From NCBI GenBank assembly GCA_015179045.1, contig WHUZ01000004.1:682001-746000 (forward strand): a stretch of DNA of 64,000 bases, written 5' to 3'. Below are positions 35,315 through 47,896 of the stretch, in pieces. The notes below the pieces were generated by a model. It saw only the letters and a list, made by a program, of their open reading frames with translations. It ran no database searches and had not been told where the DNA came from. Numbering within the stretch: the first letter of the stretch is position 1; the number at the start of each line of letters is the position of its first letter. Source of the DNA: Kalaharituber pfeilii. Its lineage: Eukaryota > Ascomycota > Pezizomycetes > Pezizales > Pezizaceae. The position numbers were made by a program, and so were the translations under genes.

Positions 35315-38300
35315 ATGCCGGCTCGCACCGCCGCTCGTAATCGAAAAAACAATATCGCTGAAACGACGCCAATGGACATCAGCGAAGGCGAAAACCCATC
35401 ACGCTCAGAGACCATGGCGTCCAACAACCCCGGTAGCGACGACGAGGGGAGTGGCCCCCCAGAAGGCGAAAACGCGCAAACACCAAAACCCGCCAACGGC
35501 GCTCGGTCAGTATCATCGTCTACTGCCCAGGAGGAGAGCACACCTGCTGCTGAGAGCGGCAGGAGGAGGTCTGGGCGTGTGATCAGGAAACCGCTGAAGC
35601 TTGCGGATGAGGCCCCTGCCCAGTCTACGGCAACAAAAAGGAAGCGTGTGGCTGCGGAACCGCCGTCGGAGGATGAGGAAGTGCAGGACGCGTCTGGAGC
35701 AGATGATGAAAGCAATGGAGAGGAGGAAGAGTCCGACTCGGGTGAATCTGAGGAGGGAGATGAACCAGATGAGGAGGAACTACAGGAGAAAAAGAAAGCC
35801 AGCAAAAAGAAGGCGTCAAACAAGAAAGCAACACATACACCGCCAAAGGCAAAGGCACCAGCTGCTAAGAAAGCTAGGACTGTTTCAGGAGCGATTGCTA
35901 TAACTACAGTTACGAAGAAGACGAAACAGACGGAAGGACTCAATGGCTCTACTTCAAAAGCACCCCCTGCTGGGAGGAAAGGGAAAGGAAAGCAAAGCGC
36001 CCGACAACGGCGAGTGGCTGGAGGTGGGGAAGAAGGAGACAATGCCTTATTTGGTGCGCTTCAATTAACGATGGAATTACAAGTGCAATGATTAACATCA
36101 TGTTCAGATGCGGTCATGGATGCGGATAAGATGGACGTTGTAGCCAGCGATTGGACAACCAAATATTTAGAGGATGGCCTGGGAGCCATGAGACAACTGG
36201 TCAATTTTTTTTTGAGGGTAAGTCGACCATTGACCCCTCACTTGGGACGACAGAACTGAAACACTTTTGACCTAGTGCTGTGGCTGTGAACACTCGGTCA
36301 CGCAGTATGACATTGAGGATCAGGATAGCGCTGCTGCAACCCTCTCGCAAATCCAAGACCATTTCTCAAAGGCAACATTCCACTCACCTTATTTCTCTTG
36401 AGATATTCACTAACATTCAGCAGCAACAATCCCCGGATTATCCATTAATTTCCAAGCGCCCCGAGTTTAGAGGCTTCCGCAAATCCTTATTTGATTTTCT
36501 GCAGGCCCTGATCAAGCATATTGCTGCTAAAGAGTTGCTTTATACTGATCCCCCACTGATTGAGAATATCCAAATATGGATCATTGCAATGTCCTCATCT
36601 ACTCTCAGACCGTTTCGACATACATCTACGATCATTTCATTCAACATACTCACAACGCTATGTGATATTGCAAGTGACTTGAGGAAGTCCATAGTTATTG
36701 CAACCAGGCAGCTAGATGCAGAGAATAAGAAGTCGAAAAAGAACCAAGGTCGCATTAAAGCTTTGGAGGAAAAGCTGAATGAAGGAGAGGAAAGAAGGGA
36801 CTCTGTGGAGGTTGTCATCAAAGATATCTTTGATGCTGTGTTTGTCCACCGCTACCGTGATATTGATCCCAAAATAAGGACAGACTGTGTGCATGACTTA
36901 GCTACATGGATTCTCAAACTTCCAGATCTTTTCTTTGATGGAACATATTTGCGATATCTTGGATGGGTACTATCTGATACCTCTGCCCTAACCCGTGCTG
37001 AAGTGATACGATCTCTCTCACGAATATTCAAAAATAAGGATAATGTTTCTGGAATGCGCAATTTTACAGAGCGTTTTCGACCACGGCTTGTCGAGATGGC
37101 TACCAGAGACGCAGATTCTAGCGTTCGGGCAATGACTGTTGAGCTGCTTGACGTCGTTCGGGAAGTTGGTTTCCTTGAGCCTGCTGACGTTGATACGGTT
37201 GGCCGGTTATTATTCGACTCAGATGCCCGTGTAAGGAAAGCTGTTGTTGGGTTCTTCGTTAAGAATATTGAGGATCTCTATGAGGAGAAGATTGAGGAGC
37301 TTGGTGGGCAAGAGGTCGTTGATGAAGGCATGGCGGGTATCGACGAGTCTGACGAGGATTACTCGGGACCAAGGATTTCTTGGGTGAAGCTCAAGTGCCT
37401 TGTTGAGGTTCTGGCTTCCTATGATGAGGGCAGTGAAGATGGCGAGTCTGGCGCAGAGAGCCAAGGTGCCTCAGGGGGAGCAGAGAAGCTGGGCTCCATA
37501 GTTAGAGAAGGTGCTGTCGAGAGTAGGTTCAGTCTTGCGGGAGCAGCATTATGGGAGCGGTTCCCAGATGTCCAAGACTGGGAAGGGATAGCCAAATATT
37601 TATTATATGATCACTCAGCTCCACAGACGGAGGAAGTTGACGATGCGGATTTGACAATGGAAGAGAAGATCAAGCGGACATGCGCTCTTGAACCAAAGGA
37701 GGAAGTCATCTTGTTACAGGTGCTAAATGCCAGTGTTGCAGCTAGTGTCATAGCGAGTGAAAATGCAGCCCTACCCCAGGCAGCAAAGACGCATCGCAAG
37801 GTAAGCTCAAGTGCATGCCCATCATAGTATAATTACTCACCCAGACTTCACCAGAAAAACCCGATTGCAAGGTCAAAGGAAGACGTATCTCGCTCCCTTG
37901 CCACACTTATCCCTCCCTTGCTCCGAAAGTTCGGCCCAGTCCCTGATGCTGCCTCTACTGTGCTTCACCTCGAGCAGCTTATGAAACTAGACGTTTATTC
38001 GGACTTACGGCAGTCTGCCGCATATGCGTCCCTTCTAGATGATATCAACAGGCAATTCCTCACTCATGCGGACGAGTCGGTTTTAAAAGAGGCTAGTGCA
38101 GCATTATTACATGCAAAAACGTTTGAGGAGCTTGATGAGGTCACAGGAGCGAAGCTGGGACAACTCCAGGAAGAGACAATTGCTGTACTGATGGCCTGCG
38201 TTGCAAAGAAAGACCCAGCTACAGCACGATTTGGCGATAAAAATTTGACGGAACTTATCAACACAGTAAGAAGGCTAGAGTACCTTGCCAGCATTACGGA

Positions 38301-39627
38301 CTGCCGAGAGATGCTGGAGTCGGCCCCAACTGCGACAATTACCTCCAGGAAGGGCAAAGAGGTTGCGGATGACTCCACTACTTCGAGTAATAAACTTCCG
38401 ATTGAGATCTTGTTATCTCTGTTATCCCGTGGAACATCACTGGATGAGCTTGAGGAGGAATTAATAGTGCGGGTGTTGAAAGTTCTACTCTTTTACTTCA
38501 TGTGGAAGGTCAAGGCATTATCGGAGGAGGATCTAAAAGACATAACAGACCTGGATATCGATGATCTACAGGAGAGAAGACAAGAAACGGTGATGGCAAT
38601 TGGAAGGATATTACATTCGCGCAGTCGGCACGCTGCAGATGAAGAGGACAGCAAAGTTGATGGTATGGACCTAGTCAGGCTTTCAGCTGCCGGAACATTA
38701 CTGGATATATATACGCTCTTCGCTACCCTTAGGAGCCGTGCAGCAGCTGCAGCAGGGCCCAAAACTGGTGCAGGGACAAGCGCCGAGGATCTAGTAATGG
38801 CTGAGGGAGAGGGTCTTGCACGGTTGGTAGGCTTCTCGAAAGAGGTACCTGAAGATCTGCAGAAAGATGTCTTGAGGGTTTTTTCCCTCGCGGAGAGGAA
38901 ATTCGCCAAAGCCGCCAAGAAGTCACTGGAGGAGCCTGAAGAAGGCGAACAGGACAGTGATACAGAGGAAGACAAGCATGGCGAAGAGGAGAACGAGGAG
39001 GAAGGAGAGGATCAGGCGACACTTCTAACTTACGAACAACGTCTGTGCGAATACACAGGGAAGATTGTGCTTGCCGTATTGGGCGATGTGGTTGATCGAG
39101 AGAAGTTCGTGAAAAGAGTCAGCAGGAACCGAACAAGACTTGGGGCCAATTTCAAGGAAGTTGTTGCACATTTGATGGTGGCGGCTGCGGAAGAAGATGC
39201 TGCAGTTGCAGCGAATACCAAGGCTGGAAAGCGGGGAGGCAGAACCGTTCCAAATCCTGGGGATGCACAAACACCAGGGCCAAGTGGTGCGCCAGTAGCA
39301 AAGCAGGGTCCAAGTAGGGGAACGAAGGGTGCGAAGAGTCGGGGAGAGATGAGTGATGAAGATGGAGAGGAAGAGGAGGAAATTGAGGATAGGATTGTCG
39401 TCGACAGTAGTCAGAGTCAGAAGGAGAATGATAGACAAGGCGGAAGTGAAAGTGACGGTGAGCCTGAGTTGGAAGACGAGGTCGCCTCGGAGGTGGAAAT
39501 TAATGATGATCACGATTCTGATGGTGAGGAAAGGGCAGGAAAGGATGCGGAGGAAGCTGAAGATGAGGATAGCATAGATAGTCAACCTGTGCAGGAAGAT
39601 GAGGATGAAGAGATGGTTGATGCGTAG
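35315..39627 (+). CDS. SCC3: cohesin subunit Scc3/SA (STAG family)
   Basis: Five exons: 35315-36053, 36108-36217, 36276-36371, 36421-37800 and 37855-39627, 1,365 residues. The first 245 residues are disordered and basic/acidic (RRRSGRVIRKPL, then Glu/Asp blocks). Then come NALF/DAVMDADKMD and LVNFFLRCCGCEHS, the STAG region DYPLISKRPEFRGFRKSL, and the stromalin conservative domain (VFVHRYRDIDPKIRTDCVHD ... YLRYLGWVLSD). The C-terminus is a long acidic tail (EDEDEEMVDA). Scc3 binds the kleisin Scc1 and loads and holds cohesin on DNA. The third intron, 36372-36420, begins GC rather than GT but has a CTAAC branch and CAG acceptor, and no GT donor is available nearby that keeps the frame. Other introns are canonical. 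The identity is strong; only the N-terminal start is a choice (first ATG after the C-rich leader). Confidence 0.93.
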
Positions 39628-42179
39628 GCCATCCTTTGCTATTAATGAGCACGTGGGCCGGACTTTATTGCTTGTTACCTTCTCAATATTACCATTTTAG
39701 TTTCTTGCTCTTTTCCCTCATTTCTCTTTTTTCATTTCTCTTTTTTGTGAAAGATGTATGTTGTCTTACTATTGCTTTTTTTTTCTGTGCAATCTTTTTA
39801 CCTTTCGTTTGTTTCCTAGCAGTTTTATATCTTGGTGATGGGTTCTTTTCAAATACTCTTTCTTCGTTACAAATTAGTACCTTTTTGATACTTTTGTAGC
39901 TCTCGGTTTAGTGCAAAGAGAGGTTTGCTTATATAAGCTATGAGGGGATGGGAGGGAATAACAGAGGGTGCAGATCAGTGATAGCGATGGGATAATAACG
40001 ATGTAGCAATGACGGCAGTTTTTTCTAATGAAATGGAAAAAAAAGTAATATTATGAGCTGCTTTTTTTTTCTTTCTCTTAAGCAAACTATAGAACGACTT
40101 GGCTGCGCGAGAGCAAAGGTGAGAAGGTTCTGATGTATATTGGCGGGGGGGAGGAAGGGCTGGAGAGAACGTGTTGCAAATTCTCGTTAATGTAGACTGT
40201 TAAGGCAAGGGGTCCAGGGTATGGGAGCTCCGACTTTGTGTAAATCAAAACTATGATATTGAACTAGTTTACAACATATAGGTACTGCAAACTGCTGATA
40301 AGGCTCTTCGGCATGAGTTCTCTAGAGGCAGTGCTTTTGAGGCAAGCAGGCTAATGTGAAAGAACCGAAAAAAAAAAAAAAAAAGCATGCAGTATCGATT
40401 TCTGGCACTCTATTCTCATATTGGAATGCGACAAAAATGTTCAGAGCGAGGATAGATGAAATTCCTAGCTCCTAATCAACCATCGGCTTAGTAGTACGGT
40501 GCCAGAACCTGACAAGCAGGACAATTTCTCACAACGCCCAAATATCAGAGATGGTGGTGAGTTCCAAGCCCTTCCTAAATCAGATTAGCTCCGCATGCCC
40601 TTGGTCAGATGACTAAGTGGCAGCATGTGCACGAATCATACTCCTCCGTTCCTCTCTCGGCTTCCAAGGGGATCCTTACGTTGTATCATTGTGCTACGGC
40701 GGTACCTGATGACCTATGCATCTGGAGCTTGAACCTGGGCAATTGGCGGGCATGGGCTACCATGTAGTTTCGTATAACGACGCTTTTGTTCTCGTGACAT
40801 TGACGTTTGAGTTGATGGCTGACGCAGTCAACTGGGGAGTTCGCTTCTATTTTAATTAAGATTAAGCAGTCGGGGACCATGCCACTGCAAAAAGCACAAT
40901 GCGAAGGTGCAGGCTGCCGGTTCAACTGTCGAGGGATGTTTCGTAGTTTCATCCTGACATTTCGCATGTCAAGACCCTGTAGGGTTCCACGCCGTGTGAC
41001 ACAGAATTAGTTACAGTGACCTTGTGAAACGTCTTGGGATTAGACTTGCACGATACACTTACCCCAATACTGCCTAATCCCCAAGACTTTTGACGGGTCA
41101 CTGTAAGAGTACTACCCATTCCTCAACTTCAGACTGTCTGATGACGTTTGGGATCGGGCTCTGAAAGTGCACATGCACCATTTTAACAGTTGCACCGGCC
41201 CCGAGAGCTCGCGATGAAACAACAAACCCGGCAAGATCACCGTCCTGGATCTACGCGGCGTTGCGTATGATCTTCGCAGATTGATTGAAAGGCTGACTTT
41301 GCTCCCAAGCAATGCCCACACGCCTAAGGCGCCCATACACCTAATTTCACTGGCACCCTGCGGCATGGCCACCGCGCGAGGCGCGACAACAGTAGAAGCC
41401 GAATTCGGGAAGAGGGAAGGGAGGTAGTCGTCATGAGGGATTGGTACCCACGCCTTATGCCTTGTATCGATGGTCTTGTATACGATAGAACGTAGGCTGA
41501 ATAGATAGCATGGACTTACGTGGACAGGCAACTACAGCACATAGCTTGCGCGCACAATACGGCAGCCCGGCCCTGTTCGTGACATCCGCGCAGCGATTAT
41601 ATACGCTAATTGGGCAATGCGGGAAGTATTTCTGTTTTGGGCGTTCGTGCAGTTGATTTGAGGTCCCAAAAGTATGGGCTCGGGCGGGACATGACTTGCA
41701 TGTGTGCATGCAAAGGGCGGACGAACTGCGAGATTGCAACCGGTGATGATTGGGCCGATGTTGTAAGTTGGAATGTGTCAGAGAGAGATTGGAGGGTTGA
41801 TGAATTTTTGGATTGAGTCAATTGAGAGGTGGGCGTGAGCGTGAGCCTCATGAGGATGTGGGAAAGGGGGGTATATCAGCTGCCGGACTGTGCAGGGGGA
41901 GTTGGGATTTGGTTTTGGAGGAACAGAGTGAAAAGTGGTTTAGATATTCGATTGGTTCAATTTTGGAAATCCACACAGTGAGGATATCCATTCCAGAACT
42001 GGGAGCTCGATAAGGGTACTGATAGTGACTGCGAAAGTTTACAGCACAGCGCGAAGGAAAGCCAGTCGAAGGTGTCTTGCAATAAGCTTGATTGAAGCAA
42101 GAGGCGATCGCCGCAACCTACGTCTACGGGCCTACACTGTTCGAAGGTTACGTTAAACATATCTTCCTTCGCCATAAAC
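39628..42179. other. intergenic between SCC3 and the DUF6594 gene
   Basis: 39628-40100 is T-rich 3' flank of SCC3. No supported gene follows. Frames at 41100-41850 overlap on both strands without family features. A 95-bp foldback lies at 41011-41105. The last few hundred bases are presumed promoter. Confidence 0.5.
41011..41105. repeat. 95-bp imperfect foldback element
   Basis: TTACAGTGACC...GTCTTGGGATTAG at 41011-41043 pairs with CTAATCCCCAAGAC...GGTCACTGTAA at 41074-41105, with a few mismatches and a 30-base loop. MITE-like in form, with no coding content. Confidence 0.7.
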
Positions 42180-44273
42180 ATGGGAATAGCAACAGGCATA
42201 CCCTCCTCCCCCGCTTCATCCATCGGGGCCTCCACTGTCTCCACAGCAGGTGGCAGTACCGGTGGAGCTGGCGGTTCCAGCGGCGGCCCCGACTCGATTT
42301 CAATAACACCAGACTACAGGGACGTGTACGGGCCTATATACGGGCATAATCTCACGCCAGACGCAGGGCTGGGGATATTTATGTTTGGTCTGAGGGCAAC
42401 AGGTGGGGGAAGTGGAGCCAGGATCGGGAATGGGAATGGGCCGAGGAGACCGGAACTTGTGAGGAGTGATAGTAATAGGCTGGCGGTGGTGCCGAGGGCG
42501 GGGATGGGAGATGAGGAGAACGTGGAGATAGGGAGCCCAGGCCGTGGGCCGGCAGAGGCAGGAATGGGAGTTGAAGAGGGGGTGGGGGCTGGGGTGGGGT
42601 TTGGGATGGTGGCAGCTGCGAGCGCGAGGACGGCTATTGCTCCGCAAGGTCCTCCGGTCCCGGCACTGGAGCTACCGAGTTTGCTAGGAGCTTCACCGCG
42701 TGTTTCTTCTGCGGTGTCATCGGCGACAGTACTACCACGGCGGAATAGTACGCCGCATATAGGGGCGGTTCATGATGTACCGGCATTCGAACGGCCAGCA
42801 ACCGGCAAACACAACGGTGTCGAGCGGCGTACTTCGGCACCGCCACTATTGTCTGCCAATCTCGCTTTCTCCTTCTGGAAAACACATACCGGCCCCTCGA
42901 CCGCTTCCGTCTCGACGTGTAATGCACCAAATAGCCTCTCCACCACTACATTCAAGCGTCCCGGATTTCGCGAGTCCGCTTCCTCCTCCTCTTCCTCCTC
43001 AGCCCCATCATTTTCATCTACCACAAATCTTTACTCAACCCCTCTACCTCCATCACGCACACATTCAACATCTGCCCCACCTAACACAAATCACTCGGGC
43101 CCAAAAGGTAGCCGGGTTCCCGCTTCCACTCCACTCAACTACCCTGTACCTCACCCTCCCCACCTCCCGCATAGCACAACGAACGCCACTGCCAGCACAA
43201 ACTGCACACCGCTAGCCACCACAACCGTTACGCCCTCACTCTCCACGTACGATAAGCTGCTCTTTGATTACCACACTCTTGCGCCAAGTATGCATACCTA
43301 CCGCCAGCTGTGCATATTCCGCCGGTTCGGAAAGCTCTACCTGGCTAGTCTGCTAGATTACCAGGACCAGTTGTCGTCACTAGAGTCAAAACTCAGCGCA
43401 ATAGACCAGGAAGAGGTGGAGTTGGATCGCCCCCAAGATGAGTATGTGGCTGGGGAGCTCGAGGAAAGAAAGGAAAGGTTGCGATATCAACGCATGTCTG
43501 TACTAAGCCGAGCCCGAGAATTGCTCAAGGCCTACTACGAAGCGTTGCTGGTCCAGGACCAAGTCTTTGTCACGCTGGAACCGCCAAGGGGACGTGACGT
43601 AAATTTGTTGGGGGAGTTACTTGCAGGTGCGAATGCGAGCGAGAAGAAGGAAGGGGACGGGTTGATGGAGGTTGTCGTGGATAACGGGGAGAAGAAGTCT
43701 GGTGAGGCAACGCAAACACATGGCAAGGTTGGGGATGACCGGTCTCGCGGTTATATACCGAATCTACCCCGGGACGACCTTGTTGCACTGGGCCTCGGTG
43801 ACCGGGATTCGCTTGAGAAGCTGATGGGGCAGCTGCTGCCGAGGCTGCTTCCAAGCCTACGCGCGAGGCTCTCGCCATCAATTCAGGATCTCCACAACAT
43901 TGCCTATCACCACAACCGTACGAACCCGCATTCCCATCCGCACCACCATTCCGATGTTAGCGACGACAACGATGACGCCAGCAACCACCCACACGTCCCG
44001 CCCCCTTCCCAATTCCATACCCCCCTTACGCGGCGCTTGACGCGGCTTTTAATCGCACTGGCCACGACGCTGGTGTTGTTGATACCAATGTGCATTCTGA
44101 CATTTGTGGAGGACCCGGTGGCGAGGCTGGTGGGGATTTGTATCTTTACGGTGCCGGTCGCGATCGGGCTTGCATTGAGCACAAGGGGGAAAGGGGAAAA
44201 TGTGGTGATGATGGTGGCAGCTTATTGTGCAGTGTTGGTGGTGTTTGTAGGACAGGAAGGGGGAAAATCATAG
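42180..44273 (+). CDS. DUF6594 family membrane protein
   Basis: One uninterrupted frame of 697 codons. The N-terminal 350 residues are low-complexity Gly/Ser/Thr/Pro sequence. The domain starts near YDKLLFDYHTLAPSMHTYRQ and continues RRFGKLYLASLLDYQDQLSS and LESKLSAIDQEEVELD, the coiled-coil pattern typical of DUF6594 (a first-line element linking single-letter blocks RF..L and LL..Q..L..LE..L). The C-terminus has three hydrophobic helices (LLIALATTLVLLIPMCILTF; LVGICIFTVPVAIGLAL; VVMMVAAYCAVLVVFVG), as in the family. Function is unknown; DUF6594 proteins are abundant in Pezizomycotina and are presumed integral membrane proteins. The long disordered leader and the His-rich block before the helices are unusual but not disabling. 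It ends 319 bp from the convergent AIM6 gene. Confidence 0.85.
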   Translation: MGIATGIPSSPASSIGASTVSTAGGSTGGAGGSSGGPDSISITPDYRDVYGPIYGHNLTPDAGLGIFMFGLRATGGGSGARIGNGNGPRRPELVRSDSNRLAVVPRAGMGDEENVEIGSPGRGPAEAGMGVEEGVGAGVGFGMVAAASARTAIAPQGPPVPALELPSLLGASPRVSSAVSSATVLPRRNSTPHIGAVHDVPAFERPATGKHNGVERRTSAPPLLSANLAFSFWKTHTGPSTASVSTCNAPNSLSTTTFKRPGFRESASSSSSSSAPSFSSTTNLYSTPLPPSRTHSTSAPPNTNHSGPKGSRVPASTPLNYPVPHPPHLPHSTTNATASTNCTPLATTTVTPSLSTYDKLLFDYHTLAPSMHTYRQLCIFRRFGKLYLASLLDYQDQLSSLESKLSAIDQEEVELDRPQDEYVAGELEERKERLRYQRMSVLSRARELLKAYYEALLVQDQVFVTLEPPRGRDVNLLGELLAGANASEKKEGDGLMEVVVDNGEKKSGEATQTHGKVGDDRSRGYIPNLPRDDLVALGLGDRDSLEKLMGQLLPRLLPSLRARLSPSIQDLHNIAYHHNRTNPHSHPHHHSDVSDDNDDASNHPHVPPPSQFHTPLTRRLTRLLIALATTLVLLIPMCILTFVEDPVARLVGICIFTVPVAIGLALSTRGKGENVVMMVAAYCAVLVVFVGQEGGKS

Positions 44274-44592
44274 AAGGGAGGGTAAAGGGGTAGGGCGTGC
44301 CGGGGCAAATCAGTTCTCGACTTTTTTCTCACTCTTTTTTTTGGCGGTTTTGGTCTCTATAATTGTTTGCATGTATGAACTTATGTATTTTGTTTTTGGA
44401 TCGTCCTGCATATTGTCACTAGATCGTTATCTGCCTGCGCTCTTGTAAATTAATCTTGTTCTCAATTCATCAATCATTCATAAATGTATTGTTGCTTCAT
44501 CCTAGTTATGTGCCTACGATATTTATAGAAGTAATTATAAGCAGGTTACTTAATCTAGCTTTCATCCAACAACCCTCTCACACACTTTACCC
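44274..44592. other. short convergent intergenic spacer
   Basis: 319 bases between the stop of the DUF6594 gene and the stop of AIM6. T-rich; presumably holds both polyadenylation regions. Nothing else seen. Confidence 0.6.
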
Positions 44593-46841
44593 TCACCACA
44601 TCCCCCAACCAGCGCCCCTCAGATCATCCACATTCAGCAAATCGACCCCGAGCTCTATGAGCTCCCTCCAGACCCTATTCCTAGTCCTTACCGGCCACGC
44701 CGGGGTATCCCAGTACCTGGCACCGATACCCCTCTCGTGGGCAGCCGCAACCTGTCTCTTGAGAATCTCCCTCTGCTTCTCGCTGAGCATACCGCCGAGT
44801 GCAATCCTGCCGACAGCCTTTGAGAATTGCGCGGTGCCCATGACGGAGTTCGTCCAGTTGTACTTGCCGTTGGGGCCGGCGGCCTCGATGTCGACGAGGG
44901 ACGCGTCGAAGAAGACGTAGCGTTTCGTGCTATCCGAGTACGGTCCAGGGGGGAAGGATGGGTCGAGGGCGAGGATGTTGTCGAAGGGCGCGTTGCCGGT
45001 CAGGGTTACGGTGATGGGGCCATGGTGGGTTGTGGGGTTTGGAGAGGAGGAAGGGTCGTGGTAGGTTAGGTACCGGGCGAGAGGGTACAGGTGGCGAAGG
45101 ATGGCCGGGTAGGTGTGATCAGGGTCAGTCTTGAGGTCGAGGTATAAGTTGAGGGTTTGGGAGGGGGAAGTGTCGAAGATGCCGCTGAGATAATGGGCGG
45201 AGGAGTTTAGTCAAGGTTGATCTGCTTTTTCTTTCTTTTTTTTTGGGAAGGGGGGGGGGGAGGGAGAGAGGGCAGGGAAAAAAAGCGTACGTACTTGTAT
45301 GTGTACGAACCGTTCACAAACTCTGTTGTTGGGTTCTGCCGGGCGAGGATGGAGATGAGGGGCTCAATGTACAAGGAATTGAGAGTGCGGTTTTTGGTCA
45401 GGGAGGAGAGCTCGTGGCCGACCTGGCGTGGGGCGTATACGTGCGATATATGTTAGCGGGTTTAAGATGGTGGAAGATGGAAGATTGAAGATAGTGTAGG
45501 GGTGTGGGGGAAAACGACGAACGTATAACTCATCGTCGCCATCGAATTTCCAGATGTCTGCTTCGACGGAGATGCAGCCTACGGAGATGGCTGTGGAAAG
45601 GATGTGTTAGTTATGAACCTAAGGGGAGTATGTGTGTGTGTGGAGTACTCTACCGTCGAATAAGGGAACTTTGCGCCAGTAGTCATTATGACTATTCCAC
45701 CACCCCCAACACAAAACTCCATCAGTACAAAAGGTTTCCATCTCGTTCGTCCCTCCATTCGGCGATGAAAATGTTTTTCTCACCTATGTAATGGCTTCTA
45801 CAACAAGGCCATACCCGGAAAGAATATTTCCTCCCATTCTCCAAAATCAGCTTGTCTTTCTTTTTTTTCTCCCTAATATAATCATCGTCCCCATCATTAC
45901 TGAAAAGAAAAATAAACAAACGACAAAAAACATACCGGTACGATGTCCCGCGTGAAGCTGGTCGGGTACCAGCTTTCTTGCTGCCCGTTGACGTAGTTTT
46001 GAATGTCACCGGCCCATACCCATGTTGAAAAGTTAAGGAGGAGGTGGATTATCTGCGCGAAAGAGCTGGAGTGGGAGCAGGCGGACGGTGTCATGGTGGA
46101 TTAGTGAAGTTGAAGGAACTAGTGGTATCTAGGTGTAGTGTTATAGAGGAGGAGAGGGAGGGGGAGGAGAGGTCGTGTGAGTGTTTGTAGACATTTGAGG
46201 TATAAGGAAGGTAAATCAGAGGGGGGGTAGAGGGGGATGAAATCTGAAACTTTCTTCAGGAACAGTTGGGATACGTGGTATGATAACCAGAGGCATGCGA
46301 ACCACCCGCGGAAATTGTGGGGAAAGTGTGGGGTATACTCCATCTCCATAAGACTCAACTCGGAACTTACATTGAATTTGATAATCCTTGCAAACTTAGA
46401 GTTTTGTGGGATGGAGGAGGGGAGGGTGGGAGGACGCAAGCGAGCAGGTAGTGGCCGCGATACCAAGTTGGGTATGTTTCAAACCTCAAAAAGAGAAAAA
46501 ACGGAAAGAAGGAAATATGTCCAGCAACCCCCCCGCCCAACGGCATCAAAGACATCGAATAGAAAGAAAAAATAGAAATATATGTAAAAGAGAAAACAAA
46601 CTCACAGAAAAATCATCACCCAAAACAACCCTCCCGCAAGCGTTGCCCACAATACCCCGACCAACTTCCTCAGCTTCTCCCTCGCATTCCCAGTTCCCGC
46701 GCGAGTCCTCCACCTGCTTGGGCTACTGTCCCGACTGCTCCACCCTGACCGCAACGGCATCATCTCAAGGTCAACCTCACTGTCCTCATCCCCAACCGGT
46801 TTTCCGTCATGAGACAGCCTCGGAGGTTGCCGGTCCTCCAT
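44593..46841 (-). CDS. AIM6: Aim6-like PLC-type phosphodiesterase, membrane-anchored
   Basis: Seven exons on the minus strand: 46841-46606, 46065-45936, 45797-45784, 45691-45654, 45590-45523, 45422-45295 and 45184-44593, 401 residues, close to the 390 of yeast Aim6. A basic/acidic cytosolic N-terminus is followed by one or two hydrophobic segments (LVGVLWATLAGGLFWVMIFL and the next exon), then the phosphodiesterase domain: [63 protein letters not shown]. The His, Glu and Asp of the PLC-like active site are present (HNDYW, VEADIW). Role is unknown; yeast Aim6 mutants affect mitochondrial inheritance. The third exon has only 14 bases and completes the conserved [10 protein letters not shown] motif. 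The first intron is long (540 nt), so the 5' exon, although it joins in frame, is the least certain part. Donor GTTCGT after exon 5 is unusual. Confidence 0.83.
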
Positions 46842-47896
46842 GTTTTTTTGTTTTTTTTGTTGTTGTTTGTGGATTGGTGGTTCCTGCAGTTTTTACAGCT
46901 GCACGTAGGGGGAGGGGGGTGAAGTAGGGATTAGACACCAGATTCGGATTGCTTGAGTCTGGGTGATTCTCGTTTCAAATGAATAATCGGTATCTAAAGT
47001 TTGATAAAGGACGATGCTTGGTTTGGACCTGGAGCAGCTAACTACCTAGCTGGAGTAGTAGGTACTTACTTCTTCTTAGAGAAAGAGAAATAAAAAAGGG
47101 CAGTTGGTATATCTATGATAGTTGTAGCGTGCAGCAACCTTCAGGTATATATGTGTTGTGTCATGTGAGAGAAAACGGAATAGCAAGGCCGGGTCCGCCA
47201 CCGCAAGTTACCGTATTGAGAAGTCGCAGCCTGTGAAAGCTCTGTCGAAAACGGTTGACGCCGATATAAACGTGCTCCACGCTGCTTGGTATTGTATGTG
47301 TTCTCGTTCTCGTGGATACAAGGAGGTAGCAATAGAGTTTCAATCGGGTAGACCTGCAGACACGCGCTTCACCGCACCCAGCTGCAGATCTGCTGTCACA
47401 CAAGCCTTCCCCGCCCGCCAATGGCATGGCTTTGCACTTCCCTCATGGTGGAGCGCCGGTGTAAAAGCTACGATTTAGCTCCTCCTTGTGGCGCAACCGT
47501 TATCGCTTGTGAGTGTACCGGTATCAGTGCACGTGGGATCTTACTTGACTGATGGGATGCGAATACCTATGCAGTTGGTGTTGACGATGGCCTGTTTGAG
47601 GGATAAGCTTACATCTTTATCCTACAGTATGCATGCTTCCTGCTGAGACTATGCATAAACCCGGGGCAGATAAGTGCAGCTCAAACATTGCTAGGAGGAG
47701 AGTCTCCACGGGACGAGTGCGCTTGTGCGTAGGAGTGCTTGGCATTACTCAGCGTGGGGCTCTGAGACAAGCTCTGCCAAGATTCCGTGCTTTTTTCGCC
47801 AAGCCAGCCAGCCGCAACAGCATCTCCGGGAGAACACTCGAGTTGTCCAGATATCCTCTCGGCGGCTAACTACGTACCCACGAATTATAGCGTACA
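46842..47896. other. divergent intergenic region with a GC-rich patch
   Basis: Between the AIM6 start (minus) and the CCDC137-like start (plus). About 47180-47480 is GC-rich. Frames here are short, overlap on both strands and show no domain. Presumed to hold both promoters. Confidence 0.5.

Noticed and set aside
35242..36042. 266-codon minus-strand frame opposite the SCC3 first exon
   Set aside because: Shadow of the acidic/basic SCC3 N-terminus; it is Ser/Phe-rich low complexity without a family.
41455..41851. Overlapping frames considered as a small gene before the DUF6594 gene
   Set aside because: No domain, frames on both strands equally long, no splice-supported extension.
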